Shown: piece by piece, positions 24,101 through 36,400 of the stretch
Numbering within the stretch: position 1 is the stretch's first letter
Layout: each line of letters opens with the position of its first letter
Notes under the pieces: model-generated
Database searches by the model: none
Told to the model about the DNA's origin: nothing
What the model saw: only the letters and a program-made list of their open reading frames with translations
Position numbers and translations under genes: made by a program
Source of the DNA: Elephas maximus indicus
Lineage: Eukaryota > Chordata > Mammalia > Proboscidea > Elephantidae
Direction of reading: 5' to 3'
Assembly: GCF_024166365.1 (NCBI RefSeq)
Contig: NC_064822.1
Coordinates: 108,558,823-108,622,822 of the forward strand
Length of the DNA stretch: 64,000 bases

Positions 24101-27100
24101 CCTATGGGGGCTATGAGGGGCCCCCCCAGGGCTATGCCGAGGCCTCTGTGGAGAAGAGGCGCCTCTGCCGGTCGCTGTCTGAGGGTCCATACCCGTACCA
24201 GCCTGAGCTGAGCAAACCAGCCAATTCGGACTTTGGCTACCGTACCCCAGGCTACCGGGAGGTGGTGATCCTGGAGGACCCTGGACTGCCTGTCTTATGC
24301 CCATGCCCAGCCTGTGAGGAGAAGCTGGCATTGCCCACAACAGCACTGTATGGGCTGCGGCTGGAGAGGGAAGCTGGAGAGGGGTGGGCGAGTGAGGCTG
24401 GCAAGCCTCTCATGCACCCAGTGCGGCCAGGGCACCCCCTGCCCCTGCTAGTGCCTGCCTGTGGGCATCACCATGCCCCAATGCCCGACTACAGCTGCCT
24501 GAAGCCTCCCAAGGCAGGCGAAGAGGGGCATGAGAGCTGCTCCTACACCCTGTGCCCAGAAGGCAGGTATGCGCATCCAGGGTTCCCTGCGCTGGTGGCA
24601 TATGGCTATGGAGGAGCAGTTCCCAGTTACTGCCCAGCATATGGCCGGGTGCCTCGCAGCTGTGGGTCTCCAGATGAGGGCAGAGGGTATCCCACCCCTG
24701 GTGCCCACTCCCCACGGGCTGGCTCCATTTCCCCGGGAAGCCCATCCTACCCACAGTCCAGGAAGCTGAGCTACGAGATCCCTGCAGAGGAGGGAGGGGA
24801 CAGGTATCCCCTGCCCGGACACCTGGCCCCAGCTGGCCCTTTGGCATCTGCAGGTGAGGGGCTCTGGGTGGGGGGGCCTCGGGGCAGGGGAGGGCTCTGG
24901 GAGATGGTGGGGAGTCCAGGGGACATAGGGCATAGGAAAGTTGAGGGTCTGCTCCTGGCTCACAGCCTGTGTCCCCACTGCAGAGTCCCCTGAGCCAGTC
25001 TCCTGGAGAGACAGCCCGAGTGGGCAGAGCATGCTACCTCGGTCTCCCCGAGATGCCCAGTGCAGTGCCCCCTCAGAGTTGTCTGCTCCCTCCACGCCGC
25101 TGCACACCAGCAGCCCAGTCCAGGGCAAGGAAAGGTATGCAGAGGGTGGCAGTGCTCAAGTACTTGCTTGTCCAATCAGGCACCGAAGGCCTAGGGGTGG
25201 GTGGCCAGCTCACAACAGGGGCTCTACAGTCCTGCTGACCATGTGTCCTCTCACCCTGCAGCACTCAATGCCAGGACACCAGGTCCCCCACTTTGGCGCC
25301 CACTCAGAGACTGAGTCCTGGTGAGGCCTTACCCCCTGCATCCCAGGAAGGCACTGAAAAGCCTCCTGACCTGCCAGCAAGAAGTGGGCCTGAGCCTCCA
25401 GCCCCTGGCCCCTTCTCCCCAACCTCTCCTCCCAGCTCACCCAGTGACTGGCCTCAGGAAAGGAGCCCAGGGGTCCGTACAGACAGTGCCAGTCCACGGG
25501 GCCCGGTGCCCACCACACTGCCCGGCCTCCGCCACGCACCCTGGCAGGGTCCTCGAGGCCCCCCAGACAGCCCAGATGGGTCCCCCCTCACCCCTGTGCC
25601 TGCCCAGATGCCCTGGCTTATGGCCAGCCCAGAACCGCCTCAGAGTTCACCCACACCTGCCTTCCCCTTGGCTGCATCCTATGACACCAATGGCCCTGCC
25701 CAGCCCCCACTTCCTGAGAAACGCCACCTGCTGGGGCCTGGGCAGCAGCCAGGGCCCTGGGGCCCAGAGCGGGCCTCACCACCAGCCAGAGGCACCAGTC
25801 ACCATGTCACCTTCGCACCTCTGCTCCCGGATAACACCCCCCACCTCACAGGTATAAAGGACTTGAGAGGGGGTAGGGCCACTTTGGGAGAACCCTCTTT
25901 CTCCCAGGGAGGGGTAAGGCATGGGGACTGAGGTACTCTGGGCCTGAGTTCAGTCCCTCCCTGTCCTAGAGTCCTCTGCACAAGAGAACCAAAGCAATGT
26001 CAAGTTTGTCCAGGATACATCCAAGTTCTGGTACAAACCACACCTCTCCCGCGACCAAGGTGAGAACCCAGCCTTCCCCTATCCCTCCCCACCCTCCAGG
26101 GCTTCTGTCTTGGCTTTTGAGTCTCATCCTTTGAGTTGAAGCCCTTGGCTCTCCTGCCTGCCTCCTCCAAGTTTAGCCTTGGCTGAGCCTCACACTAACA
26201 GGTGATTCTGGGTTTTGGGCCTGAGGAGGTTAGACTCGATACCTCCAAAGGCCTTGTTAACTCTAAGGTTCCATCCCCAAATTCCCAATATCACCACAGC
26301 TGTCAGGGCAAGAGAGACCTGAGGAGATTGGTTAACAGAAAAGTGGGGCATGGTGGATGTGAGTTGGGATGGGGCTTATTCAGCCACTGCGAAAACTTGT
26401 CCTCCCCTCCATCTGCAGCCATCACCCTGCTGAAGGACAAGGAGCCTGGGGCCTTTCTGATCAGGGACAGTCATTCATTCCAAGGGGCTTATGGACTGGC
26501 CCTCAAGGTGGCTACACCTCCACCCAGTGCACAGCCTTGGAAAGGTACAGAATACCCCAAAGCCTGAAGAACAGCAGGGAGGAGGCGAGCGGATGCCACT
26601 CCACGATGGGGTGGGGAGAGGCAGGAAATGGCCTCCCTCACTCGGGAAAGAAACCTGTCGGGGAGAAGGTAGGGAACTTGGAATCTAATAAAGCTTACTC
26701 TTCTCTCCCCTCCTCTCAGGGGACCCCTTGGAACAGCTGGTCCGCCATTTCCTCATTGAGACTGGGCCTAAAGGGGTGAAGATCAAGGGCTGTCCCAGTG
26801 AACCCCACTTTGGTGAGGAGAAGGGGCTGGGGGAAGGCTACAATTGGGTTGGTTTCGGGAGAGGCCAAGGAATCTCAAGATGATGGGTGAGAAAACTAGG
26901 GGATCTATGGACATCTGAGAACTTTTCTCACTTCCCCTGCAGGTAGCCTGTCCGCCCTGGTCTCCCAACACTCCATCTCCCCCATCTCCCTGCCCTGCTG
27001 CCTGCGCATTCCCAGTAAAGGTGGGTGCTTATAATCTGTACTCCAGCCAAAGGCAGAATTAGGGGGTCCTGGCTCCCAGCCTTCCCTGGAGATAGCAAAA

Positions 27101-28476
27101 GGAGTGCTTCAGCTTCTAGGGAATGGTACTTCCTTCTGACCTTCCCTGGCTCTCACTTCCCCCAGATCCTCTGGAAGAGACAACTGAGGCTCCAGTGCCC
27201 ACCAATATGAGCACGGCAGCAGACCTCCTACGTCAGGGCGCTGGTAGGGACCTCTCTCTCCCTCTTTCCCCTTGGGTATCAAGGGAGACACTGCAGATAC
27301 AGGGCATGGGGCAGTGAAAGGCCTCGAGGTGGGTGGGCCCTAAAGGAAGTATTTGAGCCATTAAGACAGGGGAGCCGGTATGTGGAGCAGCGGGCTGTTG
27401 AAGGGGATCCTCAGTCAAGTTCTCAAAGTGTTAGAACATGAGAATCATGGAGAGCTTGTTGAAATGCAGGTATTCAGGCCCCCTCCAGTGTTTCTTGCTC
27501 TAGACTGGTAGAGTCATGAAGTCCCCTTTTTACAGGTTACCTGTGTGATTCTAATGCACTTTGAGCAGGACTAGCTGGGGAAAGTACAAAAGCTGGTGGG
27601 TTTGGGAAGTAGAGAGATATGAATCTGTTTCCCCCCACCCCCACCCCACTTCCTGCCCCTGCAGCCTGCAGTGTGCTTTACCTGACTTCAGTGGAGACGG
27701 AGTCACTGACAGGCCCCCAAGCCGTGGCCCGGGCCAGCTCTGCAGCTCTGAGCTGCAGCCCCCGCCCTACGCCAGCCGTTGTCCACTTCAAGGTCTCAGC
27801 CCAGGGCATTACGCTGACAGACAACCAAAGGAAGTGAGTCGGTGGGCTAGACCCATAGAGCCCAAAGTTTAGCCCCCTAAGGGCCCTGATTTCTGAGCGT
27901 GACCTCCTCCACCCTCCTGCTTGCAGGCTCTTCTTTCGCCGTCATTATCCAGTGAACAGCATCACCTTCTCCAGCACTGACCCTCAGGACCGGAGGTGAA
28001 CCTCCCTCCAAGCCCTTTCCTCTCACAGCCCCCGCGGTTCCATCAGGCTCCACAGACCGATTAGTCCCCAGCCCCAGGTCCTCCTTTCAGTAGCTGCTAG
28101 TCAGGGTATACTCCTTCATAGTTCTTCTCCTTCTGCAGATGGACCAACCCAGATGGGACCACCTCCAGGTAAGCCTCCTCCATGAATCCAGTCTCTTCTC
28201 TCTTAGGGATCCAGACATCCCCATCCTGCCCAACCCTGGCATTTCAAACTCTTCCTGAGGCAGCCCACCCAAAGCCAGCTGCATTCCCTTGTGAAAGTGC
28301 TGAGGCCACTCCCCACTCTGACTCCTTGTTCCCCTAGGATCTTTGGTTTCGTGGCCAAGAAGCCGGGGAGCCCCTGGGAGAATGTGTGTCACCTCTTCAC
28401 AGAGCTTGACCCAGATCAGCCTGCAGGCGCCATTGTCACCTTCATCACCAAAGTTCTACTTGGCCAGAGAAAGTGA
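15192..28476 (+). CDS. TNS2: Tensin-2 (C1 domain-containing focal adhesion protein)
   Basis: Tensin-2 links integrin adhesions to actin and signalling. Exons: 15192-15266, 16896-17004, 17516-17553, 18450-18488, 18799-18837, 18982-19031, 19258-19429, 20350-20400, 20721-20843, 20931-20995, 21403-21486, 22028-22140, 22233-22293, 22570-22645, 22931-23060, 23177-23242, 23320-23433, 23642-24853, 24984-25134, 25262-25851, 25970-26059, 26419-26544, 26720-26812, 26943-27020, 27166-27243, 27665-27833, 27927-27995, 28139-28168, 28338-28476. They sum to 4230 nt, or 1409 residues plus stop, the length I recall for human. Domains: C1 zinc finger about 31-79 (H32, C46, C49, C60, C63, H68, C71, C79); PTEN-like phosphatase about 122-294 with C231 in YCKGSKGKLG; C2 about 299-425; a long proline-rich middle in the 1212-bp exon; SH2 about 1140-1247 with FLIRDS; PTB about 1275-1408. 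The usual arginine of the phosphatase loop is lysine (K237). Start [20 protein letters not shown] matches the human form. Confidence 0.97.
19550..19592 (+). repeat. TNS2: GGGGCC hexanucleotide repeat in a TNS2 intron
   Basis: Four perfect GGGGCC units (19556-19579) are flanked by GGGGC units, about 120 bp after the exon ending at 19429. The pre-mRNA strand is the G-rich one, so G-quadruplexes could form in DNA or RNA. Confidence 0.9.
19764..19915 (-). repeat. AfroSINE in TNS2 intron
   Basis: A reverse copy from AACCAAACCCGTTGCCATGG to CCACCAGGGCTCCC. Near-identical direct repeats (CTTTCGTCTAAAACC on the left, CTTCCATCTAAAACC on the right) look like its target-site duplication. Confidence 0.88.
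19928..20081 (-). repeat. AfroSINE in TNS2 intron
   Basis: A second reverse copy directly after the first, from ACCAAAATCCCGGTGCAGTC to ACGCCACCAGGG. ATCTAA occurs on both sides. It is inverted relative to the next copy at 20167. Confidence 0.88.
20167..20324 (+). repeat. AfroSINE next to a TNS2 exon
   Basis: A forward copy starting GGAAACCCTGGTGGCGTAGTG and ending TCGACTCGACGGCAGTAGG. It stops 25 bp before the TNS2 exon at 20350 and forms an inverted pair with 19928-20081. Confidence 0.9.
21555..21960 (-). repeat. L2-type LINE fragment in TNS2 intron
   Basis: The sequence TCACTGAGCACTTCCTGTGT followed by GCCAGGCACTGTGCC and CATGGAGCTTACGTTCTAGT is the reverse complement of the conserved 3' portion of mammalian L2 elements. 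It is old and diverged. Confidence 0.65.
27410..27563. repeat. Probable MER5-like hAT fragment in TNS2 intron
   Basis: AGAATCATGGAGAGCTTGTT and the following TGAAATGCAGGTATTCAGGCC resemble the MER5/Charlie family of DNA transposon remnants. It is partial and diverged. Confidence 0.45.
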
Positions 28477-28970
28477 AGGGAGGCCACAAGCTCAGAGCCC
28501 ACATCAACACTACATCCCCTTCTGGCACCCCACAGCCCTCACTTCCTCCTGGGTCCCCAGGAGACCCAACAGCCAGCCCCCTCCCTTAGGAATGGGGAGT
28601 GGGCATCAGCCTGGCACACTGCTCTCCTTCCCAACCCCAGCCTGCTAAGCTAAGTGACGGGCCCATGAGATGACCTTGCACGTGAGCAGATGGCAGAGGT
28701 GTGCGTGTGAGGGTGAGGAAGCATCAGAAGTTGACCGCTGGCGGAGATCAGGACAGCCAAGAACATCAGCCTTGGAGGGGAAACAGACCCTGCTAGCTCC
28801 ACACAGCTGCAGGTCCCAGCATGGCAGGGATAGGGGAGAGGGGTAGGGAGAAGTCGCTCCCTCCTTGGCCTCCCCCTCTGAGCAGAGAGACCAGAGTGGG
28901 ATCACATGAAGAGGGGGGAAAAAAGAGTCTATTTTTGTCTAATAATAAAGAATTTCTATCAATTTTAGTC
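28477..28970 (+). other. TNS2: TNS2 3' untranslated region
   Basis: This runs from the TGA at 28474-28476 to shortly after AATAAA at 28944-28949. The cleavage position is estimated. It contains no repeat. Confidence 0.8.
28944..28949 (+). terminator. TNS2: TNS2 polyadenylation signal
   Basis: Canonical AATAAA lies 470 bp after the stop, followed by a T/G-containing stretch. It is the only canonical hexamer in this 3'UTR. Confidence 0.85.
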
Positions 28971-29224
28971 AGAATTGGAGTCATGCCTTGGTGTTCATGG
29001 GAAGGTCAAAGACTCAGGTCTCCTGGGAGCATGCCTGTGCTTCTTGGGGGCACCCCAGGGCCCAGGCCCACAGCCAGGCCCATGGTACATATGTGATCCC
29101 CATCCCTAGCCTAACATTTGTCTACATCTCTCCCCTGTGAGCAAGTACCCTTGGCTGCCCCTACCCTCCAGCCCTGTCCCTCACCCTCCGTCCTGGAAAG
29201 GAGTGCCCTCTCACAGCAGTTCTG
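28971..29224. other. Short gap between the convergent TNS2 and SPRYD3 ends
   Basis: About 250 bp separate the estimated cleavage points of two genes that face each other. No repeat or gene is seen. It probably contains termination signals for both. Confidence 0.55.
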
Positions 29225-30480
29225 ATAAATACGGAAACTCCATCTTTATTGGCTGTATAAACATCTCTGGTCTGTACATACATTTCATACATCATAGTGC
29301 AGGGCCTGAAGGGAGGGCCAAGGGGTGGCCCCAGCAGGACAACAGCTCACCTACTTGCCCCAAAGCCCTACCCACTCTGTGCAAACCAAGGCCAACAGCT
29401 CCTGCTCCCTCTTCCTCCCACAGAAGTCATTGTATGGGGTGGGGGCCAGGGGTCAAGGGGGTAGGAAGAAATATGAGGGCTCGGTGGGGGAGGATACATG
29501 TAAGTGCTAGAATCAAACACTGAAGCAACACGGGCAACTGGCACAAGCAGCAAGCTGGGGAGGGGGCGGGGGGTGGCAGGTAAGGGACTAAAGGGACCAA
29601 CCTGTCCCTCTGGGCTCACTTGGCTAAGGCTCTGGCGTCTTGCCTTCACCACGGCAGGAGAGACATGCTCCAGGGCCTCAGCCTGCATCCCAGGGAGCTA
29701 GGGACAAGGGTGCCACGGGTGAGCAGAGTATGGGAAGGGGGTGATAGGACCAAAGGTCCCAGTCCCCTCACATCCACAGCCCCTGTTTTAACATTCACTG
29801 GGAACCCATCTACTTGTGTAGAGGTTGGGGGGCAGGAGACTTAGGCTTCTCTGTGGGAGTACAGTGCCTGAGCAGGTAACAGGGAGAAAGCCAGCTCTCA
29901 GGAGAGAATGGAGATCCCAGAGGAGTCTTCTCAGGACAGCAGCCAGTGAAAGGAGAGAGATGGGCCCAAGAGAGCCCCCCTAGCCCAGCCAGTGGGGGAA
30001 GACAGCAGCAACTGGTTTACATGGCGAGGTCGGGGAGGTTTAAAAAAAGAGAAGAATGCAGGGAGAAATACTATGGGAAGTAGGGGAGAGCGATGTCTCT
30101 ACTTTACCCTGGGGCTTTGCAAAGCTTCATGCCCAAATAGCAGCTAAAAATGGGGTGCTCACTCCTCTCCACTCACAGGGGTCCAGTGAGGAATGGGGGT
30201 CTGGGAGCTCACTGGCCCACCAATATATCAATACCATTCCCCTTGGGTCTGTTCCTGTCCACCTAGGACTCAGGCCTAGGGACCAAATATAGGGGCAGCA
30301 CCAGGTCAGAGATGTGGGCACAGAAGAGCTTGGCAGGGGCCTGACCTTGCAGGGGTCGGAGTGTCTATGCACCCCCTGGGGCCTGCTAGGTAAGCAAATC
30401 CTTGGGCATGTCAGGAACTGGGCACCTGGTCCTGCAAAGAGTGAGTACAGGGAGAAGGGGCAGGTCCAGGGGAGAAGCCC
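29225..30480 (-). other. SPRYD3: SPRYD3 3' untranslated region
   Basis: About 1.25 kb lies between the stop codon (complement of CTA at 30481-30483) and the polyadenylation signal near 29245. No other coding exon of the gene is seen here. Confidence 0.75.
29245..29250 (-). terminator. SPRYD3: SPRYD3 polyadenylation signal
   Basis: TTTATT on the plus strand is AATAAA in SPRYD3 sense. It lies about 300 bp beyond the TNS2 signal, so the two genes end tail-to-tail. Confidence 0.7.
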
Positions 30481-33400
30481 CTAGCCACTCAAGGGGTGTA
30501 GGTCTACTTTGACTTTCTCTCCACAGCTCAGCATTCCAATAGTTGGGAAGAAGCCGCCGGAAGGTACAACAGCATCCTTCTTCCCAATGATCTTGCCATT
30601 GCGGGTAAAGAAAACCTGGAGGTAGAGGTGGGGAGAAGAATAGAGCAGGCAGGCTCTGGCCTCTTCTCTGGTGATCCTGGAACTACAGAGGCCTGAACGC
30701 CAACCACTCCCAACTCCTATCAAGGACTTGGGAGGACAGACTTAGGGTGATACACGAAGTGACCACAAGAGGGAATCCTGAGGCTGGAAAAAGGCCTCCT
30801 TCCAGCCTAACAGTCTCCCTGCGTCAGCAGCTCTGGTTACCGCAGAACAGCCCCCTAAGCTGTGCCAGACCTCCCTCTCTGTCCTACCCCTGCTCAGATT
30901 TCTATTCCCACTAACACCCAGCCCTGACCCAGGCCCAAGAACCCCAGTCCAACCCCAAACTCTCCCTACTCACCACCACCTTCTTGCCCTGGTGCTCCTG
31001 CTCTATCTCTTCCCCATCTTCTTCTTCTTCCTCCTCCTCCTCTTCCTCTTCTCCCTCCTGGTGCAGGTACATGACATTCCGGACATTCCGGACAGCCCGA
31101 GCAGTTGGGGACAGGATCACTGTGTCACAACTGTCATCACTGTCACCTAGGAGACCAGGAAACCTAAGCTCCTGTGGTACTTCCCCCAACCCAGCACCCC
31201 TACCCTGACCACCCTGGCTGGCCACTCCCACCCCACTCACCCTCACTGTCCAGAATGTAGTCCCGGGGAAACATGATTCCACAGCCCATAATGTCCCCTT
31301 TGTAACAGCGGGGCCCAAAGGGGTCCCCCACACCACTGCCATGGAAGATCTTGCCGTCATCTATTGGAGGGAGGGGAGAGGACACACACTTGAAGGGGGG
31401 ACTGACATCCTACAACCCCAAGAGTGGCCCCTGCTTGAAGCTGAACACCTCCCTACCTCCCCCTCTGGCCCAGAGGAGGTGAGGGGACAAGCCAACCAAA
31501 GATGGAGAGACAGGAGTGGGCAGAGGACACCAGAAAGAAAATACAGCTATAATGTCTGCCAGCTCAAGGGACTGAGAGGAAACTCCCTCGGGGAACTGGC
31601 CTGAAGAAAGAAGAAGGTGGGGAGACACAGTGAGCATGGGAGGGGGGCGGAAGAGGGCATCAGGAGCTCGAGGCTCAGTTCTTTTCTAAGGAGAGCCCTA
31701 AGGAAACTATGCAAACCAAAAACAGAAAATGAAGACTCTGCAGGATCTGCAGGAAAGGCGCAGGGGGAACTAACTCAGAGCCTGGAATGTCCATGTGTGG
31801 GCCCAGCCTCCTGCCCTGTCCTGCTCCCCTGGCCTTCAGGGCTGGGAGGAAAAACACAGAAGAGGAGAAAGCAACAGTAGCCTGGGCAGGGGAAATCAGA
31901 CAGCAGCAGGGGAAAGTCTCTCCTGCCAGATGCTGCAGGAGAGAGGCCATATATAAGGGGATCAGGAAAATGGATATCCTTATGCTTCCACCTCCCCCAC
32001 CAGCCCAGCTTCCCCAGGGCAGCCTGTGAAGGAAAGATGCCCTCTACTCACCAGCGTGATAAGCCACAGACCCTCTGCTCCATCCAGGGTGTCTGTTCTT
32101 GGGATAATCCTGCACCAAGAAAGAAGAAATAAAGTCTATGGTACACATACCAAAAAAGAGGACATGGGGGAGTGGCATCTGAATCTCCAGCCTCTGGAGT
32201 AGACCGCAACCCAGGAAGGCTGTTCACACTACCTCTGGGACCCCTGCAGCCCCTCATATCCTGCAGGTACGTGGGGTTGCAGGGAAGGTGAGAAAGGCAC
32301 CTGGCTTCCAAGGCCGGGGTGCAGGCTGCCCCCACCCCAGCCAGGCCTCAGTGTGTGTGGTGCAGTCACAACACACTCTCAGGTCCTAGGTCACGTGGGT
32401 CTGTACTCTTACAGCAGACATGTACAACTGTGCTCTGTCTCAGGTTGAAATCCTCTCCCTACAGCCTGGGCCCCCCAGCTCCCCAGACCTTCCCAGCCAC
32501 ATCCCAACAGCCCCAGAATGAGCAGTTCCATAGGCAAAAAGCCCAGCACTAGTCCCCACCTTCCGGGCCAGCCCCAAGGCAATGTAGCATTTCTCTCCAG
32601 GGTCCACAATCTCCACCTCGAAGTAGTGGCTGCGGGTGCTCAGTGGGTGCCGGGCCTGGGCCAGCCCCACATCAACGATGCTCTTGCCTTTGCCCAAGTA
32701 CTCCAGCAGCTGTGGGGAAGAGTCAGGTGGGGACAGGGGGCAGGCTGACACCCACCCCAAAAACCTGGTCCCAAGGCTGTCTGGGTACCAGTTTGCCAGG
32801 TTGGACAAAAACCAGAGTGAAAGAGAAAGGATCTAGAGGCACAATGCAGCCCTTGATGTTCTAGACAGGCAGGGGAGAAGAAGGAAGGGGCAGTGAAGGT
32901 GACACAGGTAGGCAAGAGGAAGGCTGTGTCAAATGATACACCTGCCTTCCTCCGGACTCAATCCCAACCAGAACCAAAGACCCTCCCCTTGCTTTTGGGA
33001 GATGGGAAGAACAGCACATGGGGGTGGGTGGGGGGGATCTCAAGGCTAAGTCATCACTTTCCCTGAAAAAGCCTGCTGTCTTTTTCTGTTGAGAAAGGTC
33101 TGCCCCAGGGGTCCACAATACAGGGAAAAGAAGGGCAGACTAGGCTGAGGACAGTGGAGGACTTTCTTAGGAGCCTGCGTGGGGCTGGGGAGGATGCAGA
33201 GCTTAGGCTTAGGTGCTAGCCCCAGATGTTTGGTTTGGGGGAGACGAGCTCAGAAGCCAATTCTATCTGGGATGGGACAATTTCTCAAGACCCTCGCTCT
33301 ATCTGGCTTTGAAAAGAGGTGTTCATAGCTGGGAAGAGAGGTGCTGAGGGGAGCCAAGGAACCCAGAATGACCGGCTCTACTTCATTTAATGTGAGGGAG

Positions 33401-36400
33401 GGGAGAGGTCAAAATGAAGATAGGAAGTCAGGCGTTCCTGTTCCCTGCTCCTCATTTCTATTTCAGGCTGGAGGAGGGGTGTGGGGTGGGAGGAAAGGGG
33501 AGATGATAGATGGATGGGTTCTTGGGGCTCTTTAGTTCCACAACAGTCCTGCCTGGGCATGATGGGGCGGCAACCCCCAATCTGGGAGGATTTATTTATC
33601 AGTTGTCATGGAAGCAGTGGGGTTATAACGCAAGCCCATCCCCTCTCCCCCACCCTCAGCATCACCTGGGATTCCTTAATCCCCTTTTAATTAGCCAAAC
33701 TGTCCCTCAAGACTTTCTCCTACCCTCCCACCCCTCCAGCCCTGAAGAAAATACACTCCCTGGGGACCTCCTCCACTTATCCCTGGCAAGCCCGGGGATG
33801 CTGGCCTCTCACCCCCAAGGATTCCTGCCTCAACAGGAAAAGAGCTGTGCTCGCTTGCACCAGCGAGGAAGCCGTATGTGTCTCTAGCACAGGCTGTTCC
33901 TGCATCCACCACCCCTTCCAAAGTGTGGAATAAGGGGCCTTGGTGTCCCTCTCAACCTTGATCCCCAAGGACCTGCTACCTCAAGTCTATCCTCCCCTCC
34001 TCTCCAAAGAGAACTGGGGGCAGGGTGGGGGTTAGGAGTGGGGCCAGGGATGTATGAAAGGTCACTTAAATCCACACTCAGGCTTTCTTTCTCCAATTCC
34101 TACACATTTTGGTTATATTCTATCTTTTGTATTTGTACCCTAGCCCAAGTATTTCTCTATTATATCGCAGGTCGTCTGACTTATTGGGTACTAATTAAGG
34201 TCGCTATGAGTCGACTTGACAGCAATGGGTTTGGTTTTCGGTTTTGGTAATTAAGGCCTGGGGCCCTGGTGGCGCAGCCATTAAGCATTTGGCTGCTAAC
34301 CAAAGGGTTGGCAGTTCGAATCCACCAGCGGCTACTTGGAAACCCTATGGGGCAGTTCTACTCTGTCATATAGGGTCGCTATGAGTCAGAATCGACTCGA
34401 CAGCAATGGTTTTGTTTTTTTTTTTTAATTAAGGGCACATAAGGAGCCCTGGTGGTGCAATGGTTAAGCACACAGCTGCTAACTGAAAGGTCAGCAGCTC
34501 TGTGAGAGAAAAGACCTAGCGATCTGCTTCCATAAAAATTACTGCCTAATTAATGGTCTGACTGAGACTAGAAGAATCCCGGCGGTCATGCTCCCCAAAC
34601 CTTCTGTTGGCCCAGGACAGGAACCATTCCCGAAGACTACTCATCAGACATGGAAGGGGCTGGACAATGGGCTGGAGAGAGATGCTGATGAAGAATGAGC
34701 TACTTGTATCAGGTGGGCACTTGAGAATGTATTGGCATCTCCCGTCTGGAGGGGAGACGGGAGGGTAGAGAGGGTTAGAAACTGGCAAAAGGGTCACGAA
34801 AGGAGAGACTGGAAGAAGGGAGCGGGCTAACTCATTAAAAAATTTTTAGGGGGAGAGTAAATGGGAGTATGTAGTAAGGTGTATATAAGCTTATATGTGA
34901 CAGAATGACTTGATTTGTAAACTTTCACTTAAAGCACAATAAAAATTATTAAAAATAAATAAATATAATCAGCAAAAAAAAAAAAAAATTACTGCCTAAG
35001 AAACCATCTGGGGCAATCCTACTGTCATATGGGGTCACTATGAGTTGGAATCAACTCGACGGCACGCAACAAAAACAATTACAGCTCATAGGTTCCTGAG
35101 TGGCACAAGTGGTTTGTGCTCAACTGCTAATCTAAAGGATGGCGGTTTGAACCCCCCCAGTGGCACCACAAAAGAAAGTCCTGGCAATCTGCTTCCATTA
35201 AGCTTACAGCCAAGAAAACCCTACATAACCGTTGTACTCTGCACACATGGTCAGAATTGACTCAACTCCAACTAAAAACAGTAATTAAGGTCCATGCTGT
35301 TTCAACTCTATTCTTTTCTTCATCCCAGTCCTCTGTGTGTTCTTTGCTCAGTCTGGGTTTCTCCTCTGCATCTCTCCCCAGCAGGCTAGGAGGGGTGTGG
35401 TCTGATCCACATTAACTAGTTTACACTCCACCCACTCAGCGCAGCCCCCAGCCCACCCTCTCCTCCCATAATTGTAGAACCGGGTGGGGGACCCCACAGC
35501 TGCCCTTGATCCATTCCATCCAACTGGCCTCGGAGTAGGAAACACAGTGTTCTCCAGTTCCAGAGCCAAAAGACAGCCTATCCAGATCCCATTCCTTGGG
35601 AAAAACCCGCCCAGCCATTCCCACTGCCTCAGCTGTGTGTGTGTTGTGGGGGGCGGGGGGAAGCTGCTGCAGTTTTGTCTGTGGACAGGGTAGGGATGCT
35701 TCCCTAAACTTAAAGGCCAGGAGGAAGCAATGCACTAACGTGGTACTCTCCACTCTTCCGCCCCACAGAGCAGTACAGAGGCTGTTGACACCCTCGATGA
35801 CTAGGTCCCTGTACAATGTGCCCCCTTCCGAGAAAGGAACCCCCCACTCCACAGGGTGGAAGCGATTGGAATTCATCTGATCCACTATCCTGCTTCTGGG
35901 CAAAGTCCTCCCAAGGCCTCAGGGGCCATCTTTGGGGTGGAGGAGATGGGCTGGAAGAGGGAAGGAAAGTTCAGTCTCCCTGACAGATCTTCTCGAGTTC
36001 ACTCCTCCCTCCTCAGACCACAGCTGCTGGGAACGTAGAGGAGATGGAAGGCGTAGGCGGTTTAGCCCCTAAAGTCTGCATTCCTAGATTCTTGATGTTG
36101 GCCCCTCAGTCTGTGCCTCAGATGCCTCTTAGTTTGAAAGAGACTCAAAAAGACTTGGGTTCAAATCCTAGCTCCTGCTACTTACTAGCCCTACCTAACC
36201 TTGGAAAAGTTACTTCTGTCTCTAACTGACACAATAGCCACAGCAATGGACTCAAATATGAAGATGGCACAGACTGGGCAACGTCTCCTCTGTTATATAT
36301 AAGGTCACCATGAGTCAAAGCCAACTCAACAGCAACTAACAAAAACAATAAGCCTGTGTCTTCGCCAGTAAAACAGACATAAGAGGACCTGCCTCTCCAA

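Larger units (their letters stand above)
34192..35290 (+). repeat. SINE cluster built on one target, TAATTAAGG
   Basis: The 9-mer TAATTAAGG occurs at 34192-34200, 34248-34256, 34426-34434 and 35282-35290. Between these copies lie a 5'-truncated AfroSINE, a full AfroSINE, an AfroSINE split by a LINE, and an older AfroSINE, all forward. The 9-mers look like successive target-site duplications of the same site. Confidence 0.85.

Noticed and set aside
24448-25128. Long minus-strand open frames over the large TNS2 exon
   Set aside because: These are shadow frames of the proline-rich coding exon on the other strand.
34257-34340. tRNA gene suggested by the A-box and GGTTCGAAT B-box
   Set aside because: It is the tRNA-derived head of an AfroSINE, repeated many times in the window. 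It does not fold as a full tRNA.
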